Source of the DNA: Haloferacaceae archaeon | GTDB taxonomy: Archaea > Halobacteriota > Halobacteria > Halobacteriales > Haloferacaceae | Direction of reading: 5' to 3' | Length of the DNA: 8,474 nucleotides | NCBI GenBank assembly: GCA_003554115.1 | Contig: PWFE01000104.1 | Span: forward strand, 1 to 8,474 | Shown here: piece after piece, positions 1 through 6,638 of the stretch | Position numbering within the stretch: position 1 is the stretch's first letter | How the letters are laid out: the number at the start of each line of letters is the position of its first letter | The notes under the pieces: model-generated | Database searches by the model: none | Told to the model about the DNA's origin: nothing | What the model saw: only the letters and a program-made list of their open reading frames with translations | Program-made: the position numbers and the translations under genes

Positions 1-44
1 GGTCGGCCACAACCGCAAAACAGCCACTCAACGACAGTCGAAAG

Positions 45-440
45 ATGACTGTGCCACACGATGAGTTCGTCAGCAGTGTCCGGACGCGGAGTGACCTTGA
101 GAGCGACGAGCAGGCTGCTCGTGCGGCCAAACTCACACTGTCGACGCTTGCCGAACGACTCACCCTTGGGGCAGCCGAAGGGCTCGCCGCTGAGCTACCG
201 GCCGGGTTTCGGGACCCACTCCGTCAAACCGATGCCGACCCCGAGTCGTTTCCGCCAGACGAGTTCGTCGACCGCGTCGAAGCCCGCCAGCGGGAGTTTC
301 CCGAACTCACCCAGGCACAGAGCCGTCGACACGTCGAGGCCGTCTTGAGCACGCTCCGAGACCAAACCCCCGAAGCGTTTGAGACTGCTGTCTCTCAACT
401 TCCCAACGAGTATGAGCGACTCTACGAGCTGCCACCGTAG
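45..440 (+). CDS. DUF2267 family protein
   Basis: A 131-residue soluble, acidic protein. I recognise the DUF2267 pattern: two tandem helical units, each opening with an Asp/Glu-Phe-Val/Leu core and closing with a Leu-Pro segment. Unit one runs over about residues 5-60: HDEFVSSVRTR near the start, a central LSTLAERLTLGAAEGLAAEL stretch, then LPAGF. Unit two runs over about 70-131: DEFVDRVEARQ, a central VLSTLRDQTPEAFETAVSQL, then LPNEYERLYELPP. The family's biochemical role is unknown. The ATG at 45 is the only in-frame start that keeps the first unit whole. No Shine-Dalgarno sequence or clear TATA box is visible in the 44 bases before it, though the promoter may lie off the window. It lies 99 bp upstream of argS on the same strand; argS appears to have its own promoter, so I infer independent transcription. 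Family call fairly sure; function unknown. Confidence 0.85.
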   Translation: MTVPHDEFVSSVRTRSDLESDEQAARAAKLTLSTLAERLTLGAAEGLAAELPAGFRDPLRQTDADPESFPPDEFVDRVEARQREFPELTQAQSRRHVEAVLSTLRDQTPEAFETAVSQLPNEYERLYELPP

Positions 441-475
441 CCCGACAGCCTACCAGCCGCCGTAGCCACCGACTA

Positions 476-487
476 CTTATATATTTA
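476..487 (+). promoter_or_regulatory. TATA-like promoter element for argS
   Basis: The AT-rich run CTTATATATTTA stands out in a GC-rich gap and fits a haloarchaeal TATA box. Transcription starting about 25 nt downstream would give a leader of roughly 30 nt. An alternative weak box, CCTTTAGCAG (511-520), is about 25 nt before the ATG and would give a leaderless transcript. The choice cannot be settled from sequence alone. Confidence 0.5.
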
Positions 488-488
488 G

Positions 489-500
489 GCGGCCGGCCGC
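489..500. repeat. Perfect 12-bp GC palindrome in the argS promoter region
   Basis: GCGGCCGGCCGC is its own reverse complement. It sits just downstream of the TATA-like box and about where transcription would begin. A second small stem, GGCCC (508-512) with GGGCC (521-525), follows. These could be a regulator site or leader structure, or simply GC-rich chance; no known archaeal element is recognised. Confidence 0.4.
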
Positions 501-539
501 TTCGGAAGGCCCTTTAGCAGGGGCCCGAAACCCGGCGGT

Positions 540-2297
540 ATGTTTCGTGCGTTCCGCTCGGAAGTCGAGACCGCCATGGAGGCGGCACTCGATGAGCTTG
601 ATCTACCGACGGGCGATCTCGGTATCGAAGAGCCGCCCGAAGACCTCGATGCCACACTCGCCTCAAGCGTCGCCTTTCGGCTGGCCGGCGAACTCGGTGT
701 CGCCCCACCACAGGCCGCCCAGCAGCTGGCCGAGGCCGTCGACACCACATCCTACGACTACCTCGGTGAGGTCACTATCCAGGGACCATATCTGAACTTC
801 CAGACGACCGAGGCGTACGCCGCAGACACACTCACAGCCGCCCAGGACGTCGACTACGGCCAACTTGAACCGCGCGGTGAGTCGGTCGTCATCGAACACA
901 CCAGTGCGAACCCGACCGGCCCGGTTCACGTCGGCCGCGCCCGTAACCCGATTTTGGGCGATGCGGTCGCCAACGCCGTCGAGATGGCAGGCTACGACGT
1001 CGAGCGCCACTACTACGTTAACGACGCGGGCCGACAGATGGCCGTCTTCACCTGGGCCTACGAGACGTTCGACGAAAGCGACCTTGAGGACGAACCCGCC
1101 CGCGATCGCACGGAGTACGATCTGGTTCGGTACTACCGCAAGGGCAACGCGTTCCTCGAATCGGCCGACGAAGCGGCGGTTGAGGCCGCAGAAGCCGAGA
1201 TCAGCGAGATCCTCCAGGGCTTAGAGGCCGGCGACGATGCAACGTACGAGCGGGTCAGCGAGGTCGTCGACCAGGTTCTCGGCGGGATGAAAGCGTGTCT
1301 GGGTCGCCTTCCCGCCGAGTTCGACCGCTTTGTCAAAGAAACTGAGTTCATGATCGATGGGTCGACCGATGAGTTGGCCGAGCGGCTGAAAGAAACCGAG
1401 TACGCCGTCTACGAGGAGGATGCCTGGCAGCTCGAACTCGACGAGTACGGCATCGACAAGAACCTCGTGTTCCTCCGATCGGATGGGACGAGCCTCTATA
1501 CGACACGGGATCTGGCCCACCACGAATGGAAGTTCGACAACTTCGATCGCGCCGTCACGGTGCTTGGTGAGGACCACAAACTCCAGGCCAAACAGCTGCA
1601 GGCGACCCTTGAAATTCTCGGCAACGACGCCTCGCGGCTCGACGACGTGATCTACTCGTATGTCAACCTCCCGGAGGGCAAAATGAGCACCCGTCGTGGC
1701 ACTGGTGTCATGCTGGATGACCTGCTGGATGAAGCCATCGACCGTGCCCGCCAAGAGGTCGAAAATCGGCTCGAAGACCGTATCCGTGACGACGAACTCG
1801 ACGAAAGCGATATCGAACGCATCGCTCACCAAGTCGGGATCGGCGCGGTACGCTACGATATCGTCTCGAAACAGCCCACAAAGGGAATCACGTTTAAATG
1901 GGACGAAGCACTCAACTTCGAGGCCCAATCGGCACCCTACGTCCAGTACGTTCACGCCCGCTGTTGTGGCATTCTCGATGAGGCCGACACCGCCGCCGAG
2001 CCGACTGATCTCGATGCGTCGGTGTTGTCGACGCCTGAAGAACAGACGCTTTTGGCTGTGCTTGCACGCTTCCCGGCAGTTATCGAGCAGGCTGGCGAGG
2101 ATCTCGAACCCCACCGCATAGCAACCTACACACGCGAGTTGGCCGAAGCGTTCAACGGCTTTTATCGCGCCTGTCCAGTGCTGTCGGCCGACGACGCCGA
2201 CACACGCGCCGCACGGCTTGCAGTTGTCCGCGCGACGAAACACACCGTCGACAACGCTCTCGGCGTTCTTGGTGTCGAGGCCCCCGACTCGATGTAG
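540..2297 (+). CDS. argS: Arginyl-tRNA synthetase
   Basis: Class I cytosolic aminoacyl-tRNA synthetase that joins arginine to tRNA-Arg using ATP. The 585 residues match the usual archaeal length. The order is: an N-terminal tRNA-recognition (Add-1) domain at about 1-110; the catalytic Rossmann domain, with the segment [17 protein letters not shown] at 120-136 carrying the HIGH-like signature as HVGR (130-133); the KMS loop GKMSTRRG at 380-387; and the helical DALR-type anticodon-binding domain at about 460-585. That last domain includes the conserved YVQYVHAR stretch (467-474) and the [13 protein letters not shown] ending. The second His of HIGH is replaced by Arg, which I believe also occurs in other haloarchaeal ArgS. 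The ATG at 540 begins the expected N-terminus. The gene converges on the small membrane-protein gene with a 10-bp gap. Its expression probably starts from the TATA-like box about 60 nt upstream. Confidence 0.97.
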   Translation: MFRAFRSEVETAMEAALDELDLPTGDLGIEEPPEDLDATLASSVAFRLAGELGVAPPQAAQQLAEAVDTTSYDYLGEVTIQGPYLNFQTTEAYAADTLTAAQDVDYGQLEPRGESVVIEHTSANPTGPVHVGRARNPILGDAVANAVEMAGYDVERHYYVNDAGRQMAVFTWAYETFDESDLEDEPARDRTEYDLVRYYRKGNAFLESADEAAVEAAEAEISEILQGLEAGDDATYERVSEVVDQVLGGMKACLGRLPAEFDRFVKETEFMIDGSTDELAERLKETEYAVYEEDAWQLELDEYGIDKNLVFLRSDGTSLYTTRDLAHHEWKFDNFDRAVTVLGEDHKLQAKQLQATLEILGNDASRLDDVIYSYVNLPEGKMSTRRGTGVMLDDLLDEAIDRARQEVENRLEDRIRDDELDESDIERIAHQVGIGAVRYDIVSKQPTKGITFKWDEALNFEAQSAPYVQYVHARCCGILDEADTAAEPTDLDASVLSTPEEQTLLAVLARFPAVIEQAGEDLEPHRIATYTRELAEAFNGFYRACPVLSADDADTRAARLAVVRATKHTVDNALGVLGVEAPDSM

Positions 2298-2307
2298 TCG
2301 GCGAAAT

Positions 2308-2436
2308 CTACACGAGCAGTCCGACGGCTGTAAAGAGGCTCCCGCCGATGAGGTAGATCGAGCCGATACCGGCTCCAAGTGCGACCAGTACGAAGACGAC
2401 GATCCACCAGAGCGGAACTGTATCGTTGTCTGCCAT
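2308..2436 (-). CDS. Small membrane protein (42 aa), downstream of minD
   Basis: This reading frame is short but looks real. It starts with ATG at 2436 and ends with TAG at 2310-2308, encoding 42 residues. The N-terminus MADNDTVPLWW carries the only charged residues (Asp3 and Asp5). From Trp10 to the last Val everything is uncharged and hydrophobic, with a Gly-rich centre (GAGIGS, about 21-26). That suggests one long transmembrane helix, or a tight hairpin of two short ones. There are no Lys, Arg, His, Glu or Cys residues. It starts 48 nt after the minD stop on the same strand, so I infer the two are cotranscribed; no strong TATA box lies between them. It converges with argS (10-bp gap). I do not recognise a named family. 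The strongest argument that it is coding is the coherent hydrophobic segment with charged residues only at the N-terminus. Confidence 0.72.
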   Translation of the reverse strand: MADNDTVPLWWIVVFVLVALGAGIGSIYLIGGSLFTAVGLLV

Positions 2437-2484
2437 ATCGGTACTGTGCCGGCGGCCTACAAGAAATCCCTGCTTCGGAACCGC

Positions 2485-3822
2485 TCAGCGGAACAGCCGA
2501 CTGAAAAAGCCGCGTTTTTTCTCATCGTCGTCATCGTCGGCTTCGTCGACCGCGATTTCCGCCTCGGGTTGGTCGCCGTGTTGGTCGGCAACTCCGCCTT
2601 CGGCATCAGGAATCAGCGGCTCGTCTGCTTCGGCTTCGTTTTCGTCCACCGCTGTGTCGGCTGCATCCGCTGTGCTGTCGATGCTGTCTTCGATTTCGGC
2701 TCCGAGTACGGTCGTCTCTGTCGTGTCTTTATCGCTGCTTCCGAACGGAATCGCATCCGCCGGAACCGACTCACTCTCGGTGTCGGGCGTATCGGGAGAT
2801 GGCGTCGACGGTTCGTCGCTGTCGGTGCCGGTTGCAGCGTCGGCCCATTTTGATTCGGCGTCCGCTGTGTCTGCTGGTTCGGCCGCAAACGGATTGACAA
2901 CGTTGGGGTCGTCCTCACTGCTGGCGTCGGTTGCTGACTGTTCGGTCTGTACGGCCTCCGCCTGCTCGGTGGCCTCGCCTTGCTGGGCAGTCGACGGGCT
3001 GTCGCCCGGATCCATCGTGATGCTGCCTTCCGAAAGCGACTCGGATAGCTGTTCGTCACTTGCTTCGAGCAGTTCACGGGTTTCGGCCGCCAACTCGGTC
3101 GGCGATGGCTCGGGTGGCTCCGGTGACCGGCCGGTGAGCTGTCTGGCAAGCTCTCGGTAGCCGGCGGCTGCCTCGCTGTGTGGAGCATAACTCACCAACG
3201 GCTCGCCGACCGCAATCGATTCTCGAACCGCCTCGTCATCGGGCACCGTCGTCAACACGTGAGCCGTTAGGATTCCACTAACTACCTCATCGATGGGGGT
3301 GGCCTCGTCGGTTCGGGTGATGACCGCGCCAGCGACGACACCGCCGAGTCGTTCGGTGAGTTGTCGTGTTTTTTCGGTGTCGACCAGCGCATCGCGCTCG
3401 GCTGTCGAGACCAGCACAACCGCATCCGAGACGGACAGTGGAACGCTGGTTTCGTGACTGACGCCCGCGCCCACATCGATCAGAATGAAATCGGCGTCGT
3501 CGAACGCCTCGACAACGCGGTCGAGTCGCTGTGGGTCGGCGGCCGCAAACGAATCCAGCGAGGTGTCTCCGGGAACCACTGTCAGCCCGGCTGGTCCCTC
3601 GTAGGCGGCCTGCCGTGGTTCTGCTTCGTCTGCAAGCACATCGTGGAGCGTCGGCCCATCGGGGCTCACGCCGAGTGCTGCACCGAGGTTTGCCATTCCG
3701 ATATCGCCGTCGATGACCACGACGTCAGCGCCGGTGTCGGCCAGCGTCGACCCCAGATTCGCTGTCGTCGTGGTCTTGCCAACGCCGCCTTTCGCGCTGG
3801 CAATCGCATAGACCCGTGCCAT
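2485..3822 (-). CDS. minD: MinD/ParA-family ATPase with long acidic tail and C-terminal membrane-targeting motif (probable MinD4 type)
   Basis: A deviant Walker P-loop ATPase of the SIMIBI MinD/ParA group, 445 residues, that should switch on ATP binding and associate with membrane. The ATPase core occupies about 1-232: Walker A KGGVGKTT at 11-18 with signature Lys11 and catalytic Lys16; the DGDIGMANLG switch I-like segment (38-47); and Walker B FILIDVGAG (112-120) with Asp116. Residues about 233-434 form a Pro/Ser/Thr/Asp/Glu-rich, low-complexity, presumably disordered linker. The protein ends KKRGFFSRLFR (435-445), a basic-hydrophobic segment closely resembling the bacterial MinD membrane-targeting helix. 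Haloarchaea carry several MinD paralogs. From memory, Haloferax MinD4, which oscillates and helps position motility and sensory machinery, has such a long tail; assignment to that paralog is an inference. I chose the ATG at 3822 because it places the P-loop at the normal distance and lies 27 nt from a TATA box; the upstream TTG at 3885 would add residues unlike the family. Divergent from prf1; the small membrane-protein gene follows. Confidence 0.92.
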   Translation of the reverse strand: MARVYAIASAKGGVGKTTTTANLGSTLADTGADVVVIDGDIGMANLGAALGVSPDGPTLHDVLADEAEPRQAAYEGPAGLTVVPGDTSLDSFAAADPQRLDRVVEAFDDADFILIDVGAGVSHETSVPLSVSDAVVLVSTAERDALVDTEKTRQLTERLGGVVAGAVITRTDEATPIDEVVSGILTAHVLTTVPDDEAVRESIAVGEPLVSYAPHSEAAAGYRELARQLTGRSPEPPEPSPTELAAETRELLEASDEQLSESLSEGSITMDPGDSPSTAQQGEATEQAEAVQTEQSATDASSEDDPNVVNPFAAEPADTADAESKWADAATGTDSDEPSTPSPDTPDTESESVPADAIPFGSSDKDTTETTVLGAEIEDSIDSTADAADTAVDENEAEADEPLIPDAEGGVADQHGDQPEAEIAVDEADDDDDEKKRGFFSRLFR

Positions 3823-3845
3823 ACAATCGTGGTTCCGCGACGCGA

Positions 3846-3853
3846 CTATAAAG
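3846..3853 (-). promoter_or_regulatory. TATA box of minD
   Basis: Read on the minus strand, this is CTTTATAG in the context CCTTTATAGTC. Its centre is about 27 nt before the A of the minD ATG (3822). That spacing places the start of transcription at or next to the ATG, so a leaderless mRNA is expected. Confidence 0.65.
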
Positions 3854-3864
3854 GTACGCTCTAG

Positions 3865-3916
3865 TGACTGGTTTTCGGGCCGCAAAGTGGTCGACTCGGC
3901 TGAACCCGACCAGTCA
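3865..3916. repeat. Interrupted inverted repeat between the divergent minD and prf1 promoters
   Basis: The left arm, TGACTGGT-TTT-CGGG (3865-3879), matches the right arm, CCCGACCAGTCA (3905-3916), over 12 bp once a 3-nt TTT bulge is allowed in the left arm. Inside it, GCCG (3879-3882) also pairs with CGGC (3897-3900). The element is centred near 3890 and lies between the two TATA boxes, ending 4-12 bp from each. It could be an operator for a dimeric regulator or a cruciform. The binding factor is unknown. Confidence 0.55.
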
Positions 3917-3917
3917 A

Positions 3918-3951
3918 AGCATACTTACCGACTCCCCGGCGATAGCATACT
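3918..3951 (+). promoter_or_regulatory. prf1 TATA region with an 8-bp direct repeat
   Basis: CATACTTACC (3920-3929) is a TATA-like element centred about 28 nt before the prf1 ATG (3953), consistent with a leaderless transcript. The 8-mer AGCATACT occurs at 3918-3925, within this box, and again at 3944-3951, directly before the start codon; the copies are 26 bp apart. The TATA match is weaker than on the minD side. Confidence 0.5.
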
Positions 3952-3952
3952 A

Positions 3953-5200
3953 ATGAGTACGGACGCCGACGAGCAACCCAGCGAGGACCGCCGGAAATAC
4001 GAGTTCCGCAAGGTCATCGAAGAGCTCCAAGCATACGAGGGCTCGGGGACTCAGCTTGTCACGATCTACATTCCCGACGACAAACAGATTTCCTCGGTCG
4101 TCGAACACGTCATTCAAGAACACTCCGAGGCAGCCAACATCAAATCCAAACAGACCCGGACCAACGTTCAGGACGCCCTCACCTCAATTAAGGACCGCCT
4201 ACGCTATTACGACACCTTCCCTCCTGAGAACGGTCTGGTGATCTTTTCGGGTGCGGTCAACAGCGGCGGCGGCCAGACTGATATGGTCACTCGTGTCTTG
4301 GAGTCGCCCTCCGAGCCGATCCAGTCGTTCCGCTATCACTGTGATTCGGACTTTCTGACCGAGCCGCTCGAAAACATGCTCCTTGATAAGGGGCTGTTCG
4401 GGTTGATCGTCTTGGATCGCCGGGAGGCCAACGTCGGCTGGCTCAAAGGCAAACGCGTCGAAGCGGTCAAATCTGCCTCCTCGCTGGTGCCGGGCAAACA
4501 GCGAAAAGGTGGCCAGTCCGCCCAGCGATTCGCCCGGCTTCGACTGGAGGCCATCGACAACTTCTATCAGGAGGTCGCCGGCATGGCCAACGATCTCATG
4601 GTGCCGAAACGCCACGAGCTCGACGGCATTCTCGTTGGAGGTCCTTCACCGACCAAAGACGAGTTCCTCGACGGGGAGTATTTGCATCACGAACTCCAAG
4701 ATGTGGTACTCGGGAAGTTCGATGTCGCCTACACCGACGAATCCGGTCTGAAAGACCTCGTTGATTCGGCCAGTGACGTCCTCTCGGACCAAGAGGTCGT
4801 CAAAGACAAAAACCAGATGGACGAGTTTTTCGAAAAGCTCCACGTCGGCAACGAATCGACGTACGGCTTCGAGGCCACACGCAAAAATCTCGTGATGGGA
4901 TCGGTCGACCGACTGCTCATTTCCGAAGATCTCCGACAAGATGTCGTCGTCTACGACTGCAACGGCACCGAGGCCTTCGAGATGGTGGATCGTCGACACA
5001 ACACCCCAACCCACGAGTGTCCGGATGGGACTGAGGCCGAAGTTGTCGAACGCGAAGACGCCATCGAGCATCTGATCAACCTTGCCGAACAGCGCGGCAC
5101 CGAGACGAAGTTCATCTCGACGGACTTCGAAAAGGGCGAACAGCTGCTTGATGCGTTCGGCGGTGTCGCCGGCATTCTACGGTATTCGACCGGGATCTAA
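3953..5200 (+). CDS. prf1: Peptide chain release factor aRF1
   Basis: Archaeal class I release factor (aRF1/eRF1 family). It reads all three stop codons in the ribosomal A site and triggers hydrolysis of peptidyl-tRNA, then works with the recycling ATPase ABCE1. The 415 residues match the family length. The N-terminal decoding domain (about 1-135) has the NIKS stop-codon motif at 62-65 and the YxCxxxF motif as YHCDSDF at 128-134. The middle domain (about 140-270) has the catalytic GGQ at 186-188 within RKGGQSAQRFARLR. The C-terminal domain (about 275-415) binds partner factors and ends with GILRYSTGI. The ATG at 3953 is preferred over the in-frame GTG at 3887, which would add 22 residues and run across the TATA region and inverted repeat. 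It converges with the zinc-ribbon protein gene across a structured 226-bp gap. Confidence 0.97.
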   Translation: MSTDADEQPSEDRRKYEFRKVIEELQAYEGSGTQLVTIYIPDDKQISSVVEHVIQEHSEAANIKSKQTRTNVQDALTSIKDRLRYYDTFPPENGLVIFSGAVNSGGGQTDMVTRVLESPSEPIQSFRYHCDSDFLTEPLENMLLDKGLFGLIVLDRREANVGWLKGKRVEAVKSASSLVPGKQRKGGQSAQRFARLRLEAIDNFYQEVAGMANDLMVPKRHELDGILVGGPSPTKDEFLDGEYLHHELQDVVLGKFDVAYTDESGLKDLVDSASDVLSDQEVVKDKNQMDEFFEKLHVGNESTYGFEATRKNLVMGSVDRLLISEDLRQDVVVYDCNGTEAFEMVDRRHNTPTHECPDGTEAEVVEREDAIEHLINLAEQRGTETKFISTDFEKGEQLLDAFGGVAGILRYSTGI

Positions 5201-5291
5201 TCGCGGCAACAAAGCCGTAGGCAGTGATTAATCGGGCCGTTTCTCGCTGTAGGAAGGCTATAACAATATCCCAACTAGCCAACTGTCGGCT

Positions 5292-5321
5292 GTGGCGACT
5301 CAGATTCCATCTGGTCGCTAC
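5292..5321. repeat. Strong hairpin: 13-bp stem, 3-nt loop
   Basis: GTGGCGAC (5292-5299) pairs with GTCGCTAC (5314-5321), using one G-U wobble if transcribed from the plus strand. Above it, after one bulged T (5300), CAGAT (5301-5305) pairs with ATCTG (5309-5313) around the loop TCC. This is well beyond a typical chance stem in 30 nt, and it lies outside any gene. Confidence 0.65.
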
Positions 5322-5368
5322 GTGCCCCCACACCTCCAGTCGTGTCCCCACCGCTGGCTTCCGCCTTC

Positions 5369-5412
5369 GCCGGTTCGACCGCGAGCGGCACCCGCTGGCG
5401 CTGTCGACCGGC
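5369..5412. repeat. Second GC-rich hairpin in the prf1 3' gap
   Basis: GCCGGTTCGAC (5369-5379) pairs with GTCGACCGGC (5403-5412) with one bulged T, and inside it AGCGG (5384-5388) pairs with CCGCT (5392-5396) around CAC, with GCG/CGC below. Together with the 5292-5321 hairpin this gives a two-hairpin layout. Confidence 0.55.
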
Positions 5413-5426
5413 CCTCCTTCCACTGG

Positions 5427-5822
5427 TTATTTCAGTAGTGAATCGAGCTGTGTTCGTCTCCGGCCGAGATCGATCCGAGGCTCGATAGTTGGCTCGGCAA
5501 GAAGCCGATCAAGTGTCAAAAACAGATCGACGCCGTTGGACTCCAGATACTCAATTAGCGATTCGATCTCGCTGCGATTGAGCGCAAGCGAGTCGAGTTT
5601 GTCGATCAGTACTAGCATCCCGACACCCACATCACCAGTTGGAAACCGCGTGTGAATCGCCTCGAACGACGGCTCGTCGGTCGCTGCTGTCGGTTCGCCT
5701 GCCTCAACCGAGAGACATCGCTGGCAGTAGCTGATCGCTGGGCTCGACGTATACGTTGTCAGCTCGGTCGGCACCGAGACAGTTACTCGGCTGGCGCTGC
5801 AGTGTGGACACTCGCTGGTCAT
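5427..5822 (-). CDS. Small zinc-ribbon protein (haloarchaeal conserved type, possibly DUF6276)
   Basis: 131 residues. The N-terminal 40 residues form a zinc-ribbon pattern with two CxxC knuckles, CPHC (Cys5, Cys8) and CQRC (Cys33, Cys36), that should hold one zinc ion. The rest is an acidic alpha/beta segment with a hydrophobic stretch around 66-73 (GVGMLVLI), a helix-rich region (about 84-110), and a basic patch RRR at 121-123. I recall halobacterial proteins of this length and pattern, tentatively the DUF6276 group; function unknown. The ATG at 5822 puts the first CxxC five residues in; the longer GTG frame to 5867 adds a Cys/Phe-rich leader with no family support. It lies 79 nt after atpD on the same strand with no TATA box in the gap, so I infer cotranscription. 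It could bind nucleic acid or be an assembly factor, but nothing here shows that. Confidence 0.8.
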   Translation of the reverse strand: MTSECPHCSASRVTVSVPTELTTYTSSPAISYCQRCLSVEAGEPTAATDEPSFEAIHTRFPTGDVGVGMLVLIDKLDSLALNRSEIESLIEYLESNGVDLFLTLDRLLAEPTIEPRIDLGRRRTQLDSLLK

Positions 5823-5901
5823 ACACCCGAAAGAAGACGGACCCGCAAACCAACACCGATTGACCACCGCTGACAGTCGAGTGTCTGCGTTGGGTCGGGA
5901 T

Positions 5902-6597
5902 TCAGTCGCTGGTGACGCTGATCGATTCGGTCGATTGTTCGGCTTCTGCGGCCTCGCGTTCGGCTTTTTCTTCTTCTTCTTTTTTCGCCTTGATTTTCTT
6001 CATGCGGAAGATCTCTTCGCGTTCTTGTTCTTCGAGTTTTTGCTCGATGTACTCCTGGTTGTTGTACAGATCCGGCAGCAGTTTGAACTCGAGGGCGTTG
6101 ACACGGCGTTTGGTCGTCTCGATTTCGGTGAGCATCTTTTTCATCGCCGTCTCGACTTCGGCGGCAAGCACAATCGTTTCGAGCAGCTCCTCGTAGGCGT
6201 CGGCGGCCTCGTCGATTCGGGCCGACGATCCAAGCAGCCCATAGCCACGCTCGTCGAGCGATTTTCGGATTTTTGCCGATTCGATCTGTGGGACGACAAC
6301 ACCCATGATGTTTTTCGATTGGGTCGTGATCTCTGGGTGTTCTTGGAGTGCAGCCGCCGCTCCACGGACGGCCACGTCGCCGTCCATCGCGCGAGCCATA
6401 TCGAGTTTCCGCTGGGCGGTCTCGTAGTTCGCATTGAGGTCTTCGCGTACGTCTTGGGCCTGATCGAGAATGTCCATGAACTCCATGATCAGCCCGTCAC
6501 GCTTCTGTTCGAGCGTGTCGTGGCCCCGCTCGGAGAGTTCGATGCGGTCCTCGATTGCCATCAGGTTTTTTCGGGTTGGTTTGACGTCCTCGGCCAT
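5902..6597 (-). CDS. atpD: A-type ATP synthase subunit D (central stalk)
   Basis: Subunit D of the archaeal A-type ATP synthase, the coiled-coil shaft that turns inside the A3B3 head and couples ion flow to ATP synthesis; it acts on the cytoplasmic side of the membrane. The 231 residues fit the haloarchaeal size. The N-terminal signature is clear: [20 protein letters not shown] (7-26), followed by a KRDGLIMEF helix. The C-terminal partner helix includes the family's [12 protein letters not shown] region. From about residue 185 it runs into a Lys/Glu-rich coiled coil and ends in a Ser/Thr/Asp tail, giving the long T-rich stretch seen on the plus strand. No other ATP synthase subunit gene is in the window. 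The upstream neighbour, 39 nt away, is the nucleotidyltransferase-HAD fusion, so subunits A and B must lie elsewhere. Confidence 0.95.
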   Translation of the reverse strand: MAEDVKPTRKNLMAIEDRIELSERGHDTLEQKRDGLIMEFMDILDQAQDVREDLNANYETAQRKLDMARAMDGDVAVRGAAAALQEHPEITTQSKNIMGVVVPQIESAKIRKSLDERGYGLLGSSARIDEAADAYEELLETIVLAAEVETAMKKMLTEIETTKRRVNALEFKLLPDLYNNQEYIEQKLEEQEREEIFRMKKIKAKKEEEEKAEREAAEAEQSTESISVTSD

Positions 6598-6623
6598 CTC
6601 TTAGTCGCCCTTGTGAGGCAAGC

Positions 6624-6638
6624 AGGTTAATGGTTTTC
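6624..6638 (-). promoter_or_regulatory. Weak candidate promoter for atpD
   Basis: Read on the minus strand, GAAAACCATTAACC combines a purine-rich BRE-like part with an AT-rich core centred about 31 nt before the atpD ATG. It overlaps the stop codon of the upstream gene, so atpD could be expressed on its own as well as by read-through. Confidence 0.35.

Larger units (their letters stand above)
5201..5426. other. Convergent intergenic region containing strong hairpins
   Basis: This 226-bp gap between the 3' ends of prf1 and the zinc-ribbon gene has no plausible coding frame. A small stem (CGGC 5204-5207 with GCCG 5214-5217) follows the prf1 stop. Most of the rest (5252-5421) can fold: GGAAGG (5252-5257) can close with CCTTCC (5416-5421), and two strong hairpins lie inside, listed separately. 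An imperfect 11-bp direct repeat, CGTGCCCCCAC (5321-5331) and CGTGTCCCCAC (5341-5351), has a 20-bp period. There is no long T-tract to mark a terminator on either strand. It may be a bidirectional terminator region, a small RNA gene, or the remnant of a short mobile element; I cannot decide. Confidence 0.5.

Noticed and set aside
1221..2378. 385-codon open frame on the minus strand opposite argS
   Set aside because: It is antisense to a clearly recognised argS, its product has no recognisable motif, and long antisense frames are common in GC-rich haloarchaeal genes.
2426..3160. 244-codon Ser-rich plus-strand frame opposite the minD tail
   Set aside because: It is a shadow of the acidic Asp/Ser/Glu-rich tail, low in complexity, and overlaps real minus-strand coding with clear ATPase motifs.
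3823..3885. Upstream extension of minD to the TTG at 3885
   Set aside because: It would add 21 residues unlike the family, cross the minD TATA box, and push the P-loop away from the usual N-terminal position.
3887..3952. Upstream extension of prf1 to the GTG at 3887
   Set aside because: It crosses the inverted repeat and TATA region, and the ATG at 3953 gives the normal aRF1 N-terminus and leaderless spacing.
5372..5412. Possible tRNA T-arm (GGTTCGACC) in the prf1 gap
   Set aside because: The flanking bases do not form a T-stem or acceptor stem, and no anticodon arm is present; the motif is part of a hairpin.
5823..5867. Upstream extension of the zinc-ribbon protein to the GTG at 5867
   Set aside because: The first CxxC normally lies close to the N-terminus, and the added residues look like noncoding translation.
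5950..6060. T-rich tract on the plus strand as a terminator
   Set aside because: It lies inside atpD and encodes the Lys/Glu-rich coiled coil on the minus strand.
5860..6630. 256-codon Phe-rich plus-strand frame opposite atpD
   Set aside because: It arises from the Lys/Glu-rich coiled coil of AtpD read backwards and shows no family signature.
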